Source: an uncultured Collinsella sp.
GTDB lineage: Bacteria > Actinomycetota > Coriobacteriia > Coriobacteriales > Coriobacteriaceae
Assembly: GCA_900541145.1 (NCBI GenBank)
Contig: UQIH01000004.1
Span: 56,885 to 120,884 of the forward strand
DNA length: 64,000 nt
Reading direction: 5' to 3'
Made by a program: the position numbers and the translations under genes. This document shows positions 8,196-16,824 of the stretch, one piece after another; positions within the stretch are counted from its first letter, which is position 1, and every line of letters starts with the position of its first letter. The notes under the pieces are model-generated. The model did not search any database. It was not told where the DNA came from and saw only the letters and a list, made by a program, of their open reading frames with translations.

Positions 8196-8237
8196 GTTTA
8201 CTTGCCCTTCATGCATCAGTTAGTGCAACAGCCGAAT

Positions 8238-8266
8238 ATAGTAGCAGGCGAAAATACCCCCGTCAA
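8238..8266 (-). promoter_or_regulatory. Predicted promoter of rplU-rpmA
   Basis: On the minus strand TTGACG (8261-8266) and TACTAT (8238-8243) are exactly 17 bases apart, close to the sigma70 consensus. The -35 box overlaps the last codons of the upstream gene ending at 8263. Transcription would start near 8231, about 36 bases before rplU. Confidence 0.7.
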
Positions 8267-9075
8267 CGAGTATGTGGAGCAAATCCACAAGTTCGCACAG
8301 GTATGGGGCTGACGAGTCGGCCCTCGTCGTCCTCGCATGCTTGATTCTGACGCTCGACATCGTAGGAGCAGATGGTCACGAGGTCTTGCATACCGGTGGA
8401 AACAATAGGTGCATCCACGCCCGGGGTCAAGCCCTGCAACAAAACATCAGCAGCAGAAAGCAAAATTTCCGGACGCATGGAGCCCTCGTTGTCGGCATGG
8501 GTGTCGAGCATGAGCACCAAATGGTCTGGGCGCTCCCCCGCCGTGAGCTCATAGCCCACGAGCGTGTGATCCAAATCCAAGCGCTTGCTCTTTTTGCCGC
8601 GCGCGTAGTCGATGCCGTGGCCCGCGCGCAGCGTGTCGATCGCACGACGCACCTCGTCGGCGCTTACGGGCGCCTCGGGATCCAAGTGCAGGTCGATGCG
8701 ATACGACAGGCGCGTGAGCTGCGCCGTCAACGCCGGCGTGCGCACGTCGATGTACGCCGCCTCGATGGGCGCCAGATCGGCCGGAGACGCAGCAGCCAGG
8801 CGCCCAAACGCCTCGTCGAGCGCCACGAACTCGGTCATAAACAGGTCATACCACTCGCAGGTCGACGACGTACCCACCGGCAGCGCCGAAGAGAAGCCCA
8901 CGCGCATGTGCGGAGAGAAGCCCTGCGTGACGGCATAGGGAAGTCCCGCACGGCGCACGATGCGCTCAATGGTATGGATTACTTCGAGATGGCCCAGGTA
9001 CTTAAGGCGATCGCGCTTGCCATAGCGAACACGAAGCCTAAAGAGCGAGGGGTTGTCGGTCAGGCGCTCACTCAT
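8263..9075 (-). CDS. TIGR03936 radical-SAM-linked protein (DUF2344)
   Basis: A 270-residue member of the DUF2344 / TIGR03936 family, which is always found beside, or fused to, the radical SAM protein encoded just upstream here. The family opening is visible: R-L-R-V-R-Y-G-K-R-D-R-L-K-Y-L-G-H-L, then R-R-A-G-L-P-Y-A-V-T-Q-G-F-S-P-H-M-R. The biochemical role is unknown. Linkage to rplU-rpmA in many Gram-positives has led to the idea of a part in translation or RNA modification. The start codon overlaps the stop of the upstream radical SAM gene by four bases (ATGA), indicating translational coupling. Confidence 0.9.
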   Translation of the reverse strand: MSERLTDNPSLFRLRVRYGKRDRLKYLGHLEVIHTIERIVRRAGLPYAVTQGFSPHMRVGFSSALPVGTSSTCEWYDLFMTEFVALDEAFGRLAAASPADLAPIEAAYIDVRTPALTAQLTRLSYRIDLHLDPEAPVSADEVRRAIDTLRAGHGIDYARGKKSKRLDLDHTLVGYELTAGERPDHLVLMLDTHADNEGSMRPEILLSAADVLLQGLTPGVDAPIVSTGMQDLVTICSYDVERQNQACEDDEGRLVSPIPVRTCGFAPHTR

Positions 9076-10949
9076 GCGCGATCACCCATCAATACATTCT
9101 TGGCGTGGAGCGTGGGGCAGATCCCGCAGCCGGTGCACGACGTGCGGGTACAGTCGGGAGTCGTGACGCCCTCGAGCGAGCGACGGTACTCGCGCTCGAG
9201 GAAGCCGCGCGTGCAGCCGGGGCTCACGTGCTCCCACGGCAGGCGCCAGTCCAACTCGTAGGGCAGGTGCACGAGCTCATTGAGGTCGATGCCGTTTTTG
9301 GCAGCAGCCTCCTTCCAGTTATCGAGCGAGAAATGCTCTACCCAGGCGTCAAAGCGAGAGCCCGAGCGCCAAGCATCGATGATGACGGGCGTCATGTCAC
9401 GACCGGCGCGGGACAGCGCGGCCTCGATGAGCGAGGTCTCGGCATCATGGTAATGAACGCGGACGGCACGGTTGCGAACGCTCGTGACGAGCAGCTTCTG
9501 GCGACGCTTGACGTCGTCGTAGTCGAGCTGCGGGCACCACTGGAACGGCGTGGCAGCCTTGGGGATAAAGACCGAAACCGAGATCGACACCGAGATCGAG
9601 CCGCGACGAGCCTTGGGCACCACGGAACGACCGAGCTCCAGCACGTGATCGGCCAGATTGGCGATGGCCACGATGTCCTCGTCGCGCTCGCCGGGAAGGC
9701 CCATCATAAAGTAGAGCTTCATGCGGTTCCAGCCGGCCTCGAAGGCCGCCTTGGCCGCACGGTCCAGGTCCTCCTCGGTCACGTTCTTGTTAATGATGTC
9801 GCGCATGCGCTGGCTGCCGGCCTCGGGCGCGAACGTCAGGCCGCCCTTCTTTTCGCCGGCGACCGACTCGGCCATATCCACGCCAAACGAATCCAGGCGC
9901 TGCGACGGAATAGACACGCGAATACCCGTATCCTCCAGGCGACGGTTGAGCCTGCCGAGCACGTCGCGAATGCAGGAGTGGTCGGTCGTGGAGAGCGAGG
10001 TCAGCGACACCTCGTCATAGCCGGTCTTTTCCAGACCCTGAATCACCGACGAGACGATCTGGTCGGCCGAGCGCTCGCGCACCGGGCGATACGTCATGCC
10101 GGCCTGGCAAAAACGGCAGCCGCGGGCGCAGCCGCGCAGGATCTCGATAGACAGGCGGTCGTGAACCAGCTGCGCATAGGGCACGCACGACTGCGACAGC
10201 GGATTCGTGGCGCCGAAATCCTCGACGACGCGCTTGTAGACCACGGTCGGCGCATCCTTGCCTTCACGCGGCACGGTGTAGCCATGCGGCGAGCAGGGCT
10301 CGTCGTGACGAACCTCATAGAGCGACGGCACATAGTTGCCGGCAATGGATGCAAGCTGCTCGACAATCTGCGCGCGCGGGACCCCTTCGTCACGCAGGCG
10401 GCGATGCAGCTGGCAGGTCTCGAGCAGCGATTCCTCGCCCTCACCGATGAGGATGGCATCGAAGAAGGCCGCGTACGGCTCGGGGTTGTACACCGAGGGG
10501 CCGCCGGCGATGATAATGGGGTCGTCCTCGGTGCGGTCAGCCGCTAACAGCGGAATACCAGCGAGGTCGAGTGCCTCGAGGAAGTTCGTTACCGCCATCT
10601 CGTGCGGCACATGCAGGCCGACGATATCAAACGAAGCAACCGGCGCTGCACCCTCGAGCGAGAGCAGCGGTATGCCTGCCTCGCGCATGGCGTCACCCAT
10701 ATCGGGCCACGGCACATAGCCGCGCTCGCAGGAGATGCCCTCGGCCTGGTTAAGGATGTTGTAGAGGATGGCGATACCCTGGTTGGGCAGACCGACCTCG
10801 TACACATCCGGGTAGATCAGGCAGCAACGGTAGTCGGCATCGGCCTTGGAAAGCGTGCCCCACTCGTGATCGATATAGCGACTCGGCTTCTCGACCTTGG
10901 CGAGCAACGGCTCAATTAAATGAAAACAATCTTGGTACGGAACGCGCAA
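9072..10949 (-). CDS. TIGR03960-family B12-binding radical SAM protein
   Basis: A 625-residue radical SAM enzyme of unknown substrate. The N-terminal third resembles a B12-binding fold (Y-P-D-V-Y-E-V-G near residue 48, and I-V-G-L-H-V-P-H). The iron-sulfur motif C-A-R-G-C-R-F-C (C-x3-C-x2-C) lies near residue 275, and the SAM-binding segment S-L-S-T-T-D-H follows. Near the C-terminus there is a second cysteine group (C-T-R-T-S-C-T-G-C-G-I-C-P) that could hold another cluster. The start is a TTG at 10949 after AGGGG. It is coupled to the DUF2344 gene by a four-base overlap; the pair is the split form of a protein that is fused in some other bacteria. Confidence 0.9.
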   Translation of the reverse strand: MRVPYQDCFHLIEPLLAKVEKPSRYIDHEWGTLSKADADYRCCLIYPDVYEVGLPNQGIAILYNILNQAEGISCERGYVPWPDMGDAMREAGIPLLSLEGAAPVASFDIVGLHVPHEMAVTNFLEALDLAGIPLLAADRTEDDPIIIAGGPSVYNPEPYAAFFDAILIGEGEESLLETCQLHRRLRDEGVPRAQIVEQLASIAGNYVPSLYEVRHDEPCSPHGYTVPREGKDAPTVVYKRVVEDFGATNPLSQSCVPYAQLVHDRLSIEILRGCARGCRFCQAGMTYRPVRERSADQIVSSVIQGLEKTGYDEVSLTSLSTTDHSCIRDVLGRLNRRLEDTGIRVSIPSQRLDSFGVDMAESVAGEKKGGLTFAPEAGSQRMRDIINKNVTEEDLDRAAKAAFEAGWNRMKLYFMMGLPGERDEDIVAIANLADHVLELGRSVVPKARRGSISVSISVSVFIPKAATPFQWCPQLDYDDVKRRQKLLVTSVRNRAVRVHYHDAETSLIEAALSRAGRDMTPVIIDAWRSGSRFDAWVEHFSLDNWKEAAAKNGIDLNELVHLPYELDWRLPWEHVSPGCTRGFLEREYRRSLEGVTTPDCTRTSCTGCGICPTLHAKNVLMGDRA

Positions 10950-10959
10950 CGGAAAACCC

Positions 10960-11889
10960 CTAAGCAGCGAGATCGGATGCGTCTTGGTAGGACGCCATAG
11001 GACGGGTAGCGCCCGCGACCGTGGTCACCAGATTGCGAACGCGGGAGAACGTGGCAGTGACCACCTCGTTGGCACGGCTGTAGTCGACATCGCGCTCGTA
11101 GAGCGAAACGAGCGCACGGCCCATGCCATAGGTGCCCGCGGCAGCAGTGAGCGCCTTGACGGCAAACCCAATATGCGGCGTCTGCTTGACGAGCGCGCGG
11201 GTGACCGCGCGGATCACCAAGCCGCCGGCAAGCACGCCCGCGACCTCGTAGCCGCGCTCGGGCTTAATGCCGCGTCCAAAGACGGCAGCGAGCTCAAAGA
11301 GCATGCCCACCTGCGCCAGCGCCATAACGGGATAATCGGCGCCCGGCAAAAACACCAGCGCACCGGTCGCCATATTGGTGAGCGCGCACGAGGTGATGAT
11401 ACGATTGGCCGCCGCGATGCGCATGAAGGCAAAGTTCGCTGCAAAAGCCGTTTCCTTATCGGTGCGATCGAGAATCCAGCGGGCAAGCGTCTCGAGCAGA
11501 TACGTCTTATCGGTTGCCGCTACCACGCCAAGCATGGGCGTGGACTCCTCGATAAACGGCACCTCCACAGCAGACTCGGCGAGCACGCACACGGGCGCGC
11601 CAGCGATCACGAGCTCCTGCACGGCACTCTCCAAGCGGTCGGAACCACACGAGAGCACCAGCACCACATCGGTATCGGTCTTTGGAGCTATTCGCTCCTC
11701 CCCCAGACGCTCGACGCGCACAATGCCCGAGGTCGTCTGCGGCACAAAGGCGTCACGCACCGTCTCGGCCAGAAAGCGCGAGGCGGACGAATCCAGATAG
11801 ACCGAGACGCGCACCGGCGTATCGGAATCCTTCTTAACGGACGCGCCCATCTTAAAAGCGCGGGTCAGCTTATCTACGGGAATTTTCAT
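10960..11889 (-). CDS. DUF697-like membrane-associated protein of unknown function
   Basis: A 309-residue protein that I do not recognise as a named gene. The first 150 residues look like a Rossmann-type region with short hydrophobic strands (D-V-V-L-V-L-S-C-G). Residues of about 160-280 resemble DUF697/YcjF, with R-I-I-T-S-C-A-L-T-N-M-A-T and P-G-A-D-Y-P-V-M-A-L-A-Q-V-G-M, including hydrophobic stretches that may enter the membrane. No GTPase P loop is present, although DUF697 often accompanies GTPases. It lies between rodA and the radical SAM pair with gaps of 10 and 18 bp, so it belongs to the cell-shape transcript. GAGGGG precedes the ATG. Confidence 0.65.
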   Translation of the reverse strand: MKIPVDKLTRAFKMGASVKKDSDTPVRVSVYLDSSASRFLAETVRDAFVPQTTSGIVRVERLGEERIAPKTDTDVVLVLSCGSDRLESAVQELVIAGAPVCVLAESAVEVPFIEESTPMLGVVAATDKTYLLETLARWILDRTDKETAFAANFAFMRIAAANRIITSCALTNMATGALVFLPGADYPVMALAQVGMLFELAAVFGRGIKPERGYEVAGVLAGGLVIRAVTRALVKQTPHIGFAVKALTAAAGTYGMGRALVSLYERDVDYSRANEVVTATFSRVRNLVTTVAGATRPMASYQDASDLAA

Positions 11890-11907
11890 AGCAAACCCCT
11901 CCAGCGG

Positions 11908-13134
11908 TTACGCGGCGCCCGAACGATGCCGCCATATGGATTGTACGATACCCACCGTCAGCAGCTGAATCATCATCGAAGACGAACCGAAGCTAATAAA
12001 CGGTAGCGGAATACCGGTAATCGGCATCATGCCGATGCACATGCCGATGTTTTCGAAGGTCTGGAACGCCCACATGCCAACGATGCCAACACACGAAAGA
12101 CGCAAAAACAGAGACTCGCACTTAAAGGCAACGCGGATCGTCGAGAAGATGAGCAGCACGTACAAGCACAGCAGCAAAAAGGAGCCGCAGAAGCCAAAGG
12201 TCTCGGACAGGAAGGCGAAGACGAAGTCGGTGTGGAACTCAGGCAGAAAGCCGCCGGCCGACTGCGTCGCATGGCCCAAACCCTTACCAAAGAAGCCGCC
12301 CGATCCAACGGCGATAAGCGACTGCTGCAGGTTGTAGGCATCGTCCGAATCGGCATTATCGGGGTCGATAAAGACCGTCAGACGGTTCATCTGATACTGT
12401 TTGATGAGCACATCGTGGCCGAGCAACGAATCAAAGACAGAATCGAGCGCCAGGACGAGGGCCACCAGGCCCACGAGCAGGGCCAGGGTCGACAGCACCC
12501 ATTCGCGGCGTGCACCGCTCATACAGATGACGATGGCGCCCGAAACCAGCACGACCAGGCCCGAGCCCAGGTCGCCCATGGCAACGACGGCCAAAAACGG
12601 AATGGACAGCATGCCGCAGAGCTTGACGTAGTCGCGAACGGTATCGATGCGACCGTTATACTGCGAGCCAAGCGTAGCAATAAAGAAGATGGTGATGAGC
12701 TTGGCAAGCTCAACCGGCTGGAATGTCAAGCCGATACCGGGAATCTTGATCCAGCCCGTCATGCCCAGACCGCCCGTATAGGACAGACCCGGAATCTTGG
12801 GCGAGAGGATCACGATCAGGTCGATGACGAGCAACGCCGTCGAGAAATTGGAAATACCGCGCAGGTCGGAGCGCCAGACCAGCACCGCCAGCACCGTGCC
12901 GATGCCAATTCCCAGCAGATGACGTGAGAACGAGGCATCGGCCTTAAACTGCGAAGCCGACCAGATAATGATGGCACCGTAGGCGACGAGCGCCACAGTA
13001 GCCACGAGCACACCGATATGCACCTTTTGGCGAAACGTGCCGCGCGAGGCCGAAAGTTGCTTGTTGACACGATCCAGGCTGCTGCGAGAGCCGGTCTTGG
13101 TTGAACGGAACAGATCCGCCGGAGAAAAATCCAT
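11908..13134 (-). CDS. rodA: Peptidoglycan glycosyltransferase RodA
   Basis: SEDS-family membrane enzyme that polymerises lipid II into glycan strands for lateral wall growth, working with PBP2. The 408-residue protein has about ten hydrophobic segments and SEDS landmarks such as W-I-K-I-P-G-I-G-L-T-F-Q-P-V-E-L-A-K, Y-N-L-Q-Q-S-L-I-A-V-G-S-G-G-F-F-G-K-G, and the H-T-D-F-V-F-A-F-L-S-E region. FtsW is the main alternative, but the position directly after the mrdA gene and the Mre genes supports RodA. AGGAGG precedes the ATG, nine bases after the mrdA stop. Confidence 0.92.
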   Translation of the reverse strand: MDFSPADLFRSTKTGSRSSLDRVNKQLSASRGTFRQKVHIGVLVATVALVAYGAIIIWSASQFKADASFSRHLLGIGIGTVLAVLVWRSDLRGISNFSTALLVIDLIVILSPKIPGLSYTGGLGMTGWIKIPGIGLTFQPVELAKLITIFFIATLGSQYNGRIDTVRDYVKLCGMLSIPFLAVVAMGDLGSGLVVLVSGAIVICMSGARREWVLSTLALLVGLVALVLALDSVFDSLLGHDVLIKQYQMNRLTVFIDPDNADSDDAYNLQQSLIAVGSGGFFGKGLGHATQSAGGFLPEFHTDFVFAFLSETFGFCGSFLLLCLYVLLIFSTIRVAFKCESLFLRLSCVGIVGMWAFQTFENIGMCIGMMPITGIPLPFISFGSSSMMIQLLTVGIVQSIWRHRSGAA

Positions 13135-13143
13135 CGCAACCTC

Positions 13144-15213
13144 CTATCGAACCGAAGAATCGCCCGAGGCCGAAGAGGTATCGGGCTCGTCATAAATCAC
13201 GCCGAGCACGTCGCGCACGACATGCATCGCGGTATCCGAGCCGCCGCCGCCCTGCTCCAGGACAGTAGCGATGACATACTTGGGGTCATCGGCCGGTGCA
13301 TAGGCGCAGAACCAAGCGTATTCGTCCTCGCCGCTTTTCTCGCCCGTGCCCGACTTGCCGTATACCTGCGGCGTCAGGGTGCCAAAGTGCGCCGCCAGGG
13401 ACGTCGATGCCGTGTAAATCACGTCGTGCATGCCGTTGCGAACTAGAGCCAAATCCGAATCGCTGTTGATCTTGGCCTCCAGGCGCTTCTTCTTGCCCTT
13501 GCCGTTGTACTTATAGGCATCGCCGTCGCCATCGCGCGACACGGCAGACAAAAACACGTGAGGCACGTACTGTTTGCCGCCGTTGGCAAGACCCATATAG
13601 GCGCACGCCATCTGCAGGGGCGTCACCAGGATGTCACCCTGACCGATAGCAATGTTGGTCATATCGCCGGCATTCCACTTGCGGTCCTCGGCAGAGGCGT
13701 CGGTGAAGTACGACTCTTTCCACTCGGCATCGGGAATACGGCCCGCGCCCTCACTCGGCAGATCGATACCGCAGGTCTTGCCTAGGCCCCAGCGACGAAA
13801 GACCTCCTGCAGGCCCTCGGGATGTTGCTCGTCATAGAAGAACGCCTTGCCCATGTCGTAGAAGACAGGGTCGCACGAGTTGGCGATACCCGACTGTAGC
13901 GTCATGGTGCCGTGGCCGGAATGCAGCCAGCAGTACTTGCCCCACGACTTGCCCAGACCCGTCCAATAGCCCGTGCAGTTGGTCGTCTGCCCCGACGTGT
14001 AGGTTCCAAACTCAAGACCGGCCAGTGCCGAGAGCGGCTTGATGGTCGAAGCCGACATGTACTGTCCGCTAATGGCGCGGTTGAGCAGCGGGTGCGAACC
14101 CTTATCATCATTGAGCTCGGTCCACACGTCATTTGAGACGCCGCCGATAAAGACGGACGGATCGAACTTGGGCTCGCTCGCCATGCCCAGGATCTCGCCA
14201 TTGTTGGGATCGAGACACACCACGGCGCCGTTGCCGGCATTGCTGTAGCCAGTGGTCTTGGCAAGCTCGATAGCGCTCGCCAGTGCCGTCTCACAGGCCT
14301 GTTGGATCTTAAGGTCGAGCGTGAGCTTAATGTCGGAGCCGGCCTTCGCGGGCACGGCGCCGGCCTGACCGGTCACATTGCCCGAGGCATCGACCTTGAC
14401 GGTCTGCTCGCCACGAATACCCTGCAGCAGATTTTCGTAGTAGCTCTCAACGCCCGCCTGGCCCACGATATCGCCCGACTGGTACGTAATCTTGCCAGCA
14501 GAAGCATCATCATCGCCAGAGGTTTTCTTATTCTGGGCCTCGAGCTGCTCGGAGGTAATGGTGCCGGTATAGCCCAAGATATGGCATGCCGTCTCGCCGT
14601 ATGGATACTGGCGCTCGGTACGCTCGGCAATCTTGACGCCCGGGAACTCGCCGGCGTGTTCCTTGATATAGGCAACCGTGGAGCGACGGACGTCCGTCGC
14701 GATGGTATGCAGGCTCTGAGCGCCCTCTGTATTGTCCTGAATATTGCGAAGGACCGCCACATAAGGCATTCCAAGCACGTTGGCAAGATGGCGAACCAGA
14801 ACCTCATCCTCGGCAAGGTCGCGGTAGGCCACGACAGCAAGTGAGGGACGGTTCTGGACAAGCGCCACGCCATTGCGGTCGAGGATGCGGCCGCGCACAG
14901 CGGGTGTGGTAACGGTGCGAGTCTGATTACTATTGGCCTGCTTCTCGTAATAGTCCGACGAGACCATCTGCATGCCCCACAGCTTGACGGCAAGTGCCGC
15001 AAACATCGCGCCCACACCCGTGGTGAGGATGGAAAAGCGGCCCTTAAAGGCGGTCGCCGCGGTATTGCCCTCGCCCTCAGTGGCGCGCGGGGCCGTTCCA
15101 TGCTGTGTATCGTAGGTAAAACGGGAATCGCCTCGACGCATGATGACCAGCGCGACCACGATGGCCACAACCAGCACGATACCGGCGATAATAACCGTCA
15201 TCTGGGAAGACAT
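13144..15213 (-). CDS. mrdA: Penicillin-binding protein 2 (D,D-transpeptidase)
   Basis: Class B penicillin-binding protein that crosslinks peptidoglycan during elongation. The 689-residue protein has a short N-terminal helix, a second hydrophobic segment near residue 65, and a dimerisation region containing R-G-R-I-L-D-R-N-G. The transpeptidase domain has the active-site S-T-I-K motif (M-S-A-S-T-I-K-P), the N-S-C-D-P-V-F-Y segment corresponding to the S-x-N/D motif, and K-S-G-T near the end. The last 20 residues are Ser/Asp-rich. It is followed by rodA and preceded by mreD, the usual elongasome order. Confidence 0.94.
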   Translation of the reverse strand: MSSQMTVIIAGIVLVVAIVVALVIMRRGDSRFTYDTQHGTAPRATEGEGNTAATAFKGRFSILTTGVGAMFAALAVKLWGMQMVSSDYYEKQANSNQTRTVTTPAVRGRILDRNGVALVQNRPSLAVVAYRDLAEDEVLVRHLANVLGMPYVAVLRNIQDNTEGAQSLHTIATDVRRSTVAYIKEHAGEFPGVKIAERTERQYPYGETACHILGYTGTITSEQLEAQNKKTSGDDDASAGKITYQSGDIVGQAGVESYYENLLQGIRGEQTVKVDASGNVTGQAGAVPAKAGSDIKLTLDLKIQQACETALASAIELAKTTGYSNAGNGAVVCLDPNNGEILGMASEPKFDPSVFIGGVSNDVWTELNDDKGSHPLLNRAISGQYMSASTIKPLSALAGLEFGTYTSGQTTNCTGYWTGLGKSWGKYCWLHSGHGTMTLQSGIANSCDPVFYDMGKAFFYDEQHPEGLQEVFRRWGLGKTCGIDLPSEGAGRIPDAEWKESYFTDASAEDRKWNAGDMTNIAIGQGDILVTPLQMACAYMGLANGGKQYVPHVFLSAVSRDGDGDAYKYNGKGKKKRLEAKINSDSDLALVRNGMHDVIYTASTSLAAHFGTLTPQVYGKSGTGEKSGEDEYAWFCAYAPADDPKYVIATVLEQGGGGSDTAMHVVRDVLGVIYDEPDTSSASGDSSVR

Positions 15214-15226
15214 CTACGGGCCTCCC

Positions 15227-15799
15227 CTATTTGAGCTTGCGGGTCTTGGGCTTAAAGCGCATACCCGTCTGGCGTCCGCCACGTGCGGAGAATCCATAGC
15301 CGGACTGCGGCACGACGCCGGACATCAAAAACGGAATGGCAACCAGACCCGTCAGGATCGAGGACGGCAGCGCATGGCCGAAGATCGCCACGACAAAGCT
15401 CGTCTCCAAACCCATAAACAGCAAGATGATGCTGTAGATCACATTAATGACGAGCGCAAAGGCGCCCACGGTGACGCCGCGCGCACTCGGGGTGCCGCCC
15501 GTCTGACCGACGGCGCTGTGCACCAGGGCAAAAGAACCCACGGTCAGCAGGAGCGACATAACGCCCACCGGCACGGCAGCGGACAGGTCATAAAACAAGC
15601 CGCTGCAAAAACCGCACACGACGGCACGGGTCGGGTCGCCCGAGAACACGCTTAGGCACACCAGGATAATCATGAAGTTGACGCGACCTCCCGCAATGGA
15701 GATCTGCGGTGCCAGGCCTGCCTGCAGCAGCACACACACAATGGCGGCGATTACAAACGTGCGGGAGCTCATCCCCTGCTCGTGTAGATCCATGGACAT
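15227..15799 (-). CDS. mreD: Rod shape-determining protein MreD
   Basis: Small integral membrane protein of the elongasome. The 190-residue sequence has about five hydrophobic segments and the family-typical pattern F-C-S-G-L-F-Y-D-L near residue 65, within the region where MreD proteins carry G-x-x-x-D. Family sequence conservation is low, so position between mreC and mrdA is the main support. The C-terminal 30 residues are basic and likely cytoplasmic. GGGGG precedes the ATG at 15799, which comes five bases after the mreC stop. Confidence 0.88.
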   Translation of the reverse strand: MSMDLHEQGMSSRTFVIAAIVCVLLQAGLAPQISIAGGRVNFMIILVCLSVFSGDPTRAVVCGFCSGLFYDLSAAVPVGVMSLLLTVGSFALVHSAVGQTGGTPSARGVTVGAFALVINVIYSIILLFMGLETSFVVAIFGHALPSSILTGLVAIPFLMSGVVPQSGYGFSARGGRQTGMRFKPKTRKLK

Positions 15800-15804
15800 G
15801 CCCC

Positions 15805-16803
15805 CTATTCGCTCGAGCCAGAATCGGTCGTCTCGGACGTGTCGGAACTGTCATCCGAGCTCTCGTCCTTCGTCTTGGTCGCAGCATCGCGCGACGTTCC
15901 CTGCGGCGTGCTGTTAGCCGTGCTCACGTCCTCATCCGAGCCCGACTGTTCGTCGGTCAGCGAGGTGATGACCAGCACTTCCTCGTTGTTCTCGGCCGTG
16001 GTCTGAGCGCGCACCACAATGGTGTAGTACACGTCGTTTGCCGATTTCTCAACCGACGAGACGGTGCCAAGCGGAAGGCCCTTGGGGAACACGCCACCGA
16101 TGCCAGAGGTCACGATGATATCGCCAACCTTAACATCGGAGTCGACGCTCACGTACTCAAGACGCAGCGTGCCGTCAGCCTGACCCTGCAGCATACCCTG
16201 GGCGCGCGTGTCCTGCACCATGGCGGACACGCCCGAGTTCTCGTCGCCAATCAGGCGCACGGTAGAGGTCTTGGCCGATACCTCGATAATCTGGCCGATA
16301 ACACCGGCAGAACTCGTCACGGGCATGTTGATGGTAAGGCCGTCGGCAGAGCCCTTGTCGATGGTAACGGTCGAGGTCCAGGCATCGCCGGAGGCACCAA
16401 CGATACGAGCTGCGGTCGATTTGAGGTTGTAGGTCGATTGCAGCCCGACCAGGCCCTCCAAGCGCTCGGCAGTCTTTTGAGCCTCAGAAAGCTCGGCGAC
16501 CTTAGAGGTCAGCTCCTCATTTTGCTTCTTGAGCTCGTCGAGCGTGTCCTGCGACGTCGTTAGGTTAGAGAACACGTTGCCAATCGCATTGAAGGGAGCC
16601 GCCACAGCCGAGCCCACAAAGCGCACCGGAGAGGTAATCGTCGTTACGCCCGAACGCACGGCATGAATCGGCCCTGCCTCGCCCTCGCGGATGTAAAACG
16701 TGAGCAGCAACACCGAAATCAGGCTGAAAACAATCAACGGGCGCATACCCGTTGATTGTCGCTTGGTATTCAGATTTGTGGAGAAACCCGAAGATCGTGC
16801 CAA
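15805..16803 (-). CDS. mreC: Rod shape-determining protein MreC
   Basis: Bitopic membrane protein that links MreB to the extracellular wall-synthesis enzymes. The 332-residue protein has one N-terminal membrane segment (about residues 22-40), a coiled coil (about 85-115, rich in E, K, L), and the beta-domain core with G-V-I-G-Q-I, V-R-L-I-G-D-E-N-S-G-V-S-A and V-K-V-G-D-I-I-V-T-S-G-I-G-G-V-F-P-K-G. The last 50 residues are a Ser/Asp/Glu-rich extension. The start is a TTG at 16803 with AGGTGG upstream. Confidence 0.94.
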   Translation of the reverse strand: MARSSGFSTNLNTKRQSTGMRPLIVFSLISVLLLTFYIREGEAGPIHAVRSGVTTITSPVRFVGSAVAAPFNAIGNVFSNLTTSQDTLDELKKQNEELTSKVAELSEAQKTAERLEGLVGLQSTYNLKSTAARIVGASGDAWTSTVTIDKGSADGLTINMPVTSSAGVIGQIIEVSAKTSTVRLIGDENSGVSAMVQDTRAQGMLQGQADGTLRLEYVSVDSDVKVGDIIVTSGIGGVFPKGLPLGTVSSVEKSANDVYYTIVVRAQTTAENNEEVLVITSLTDEQSGSDEDVSTANSTPQGTSRDAATKTKDESSDDSSDTSETTDSGSSE

Positions 16804-16824
16804 ATGGAATCCACCTTTTGGAAA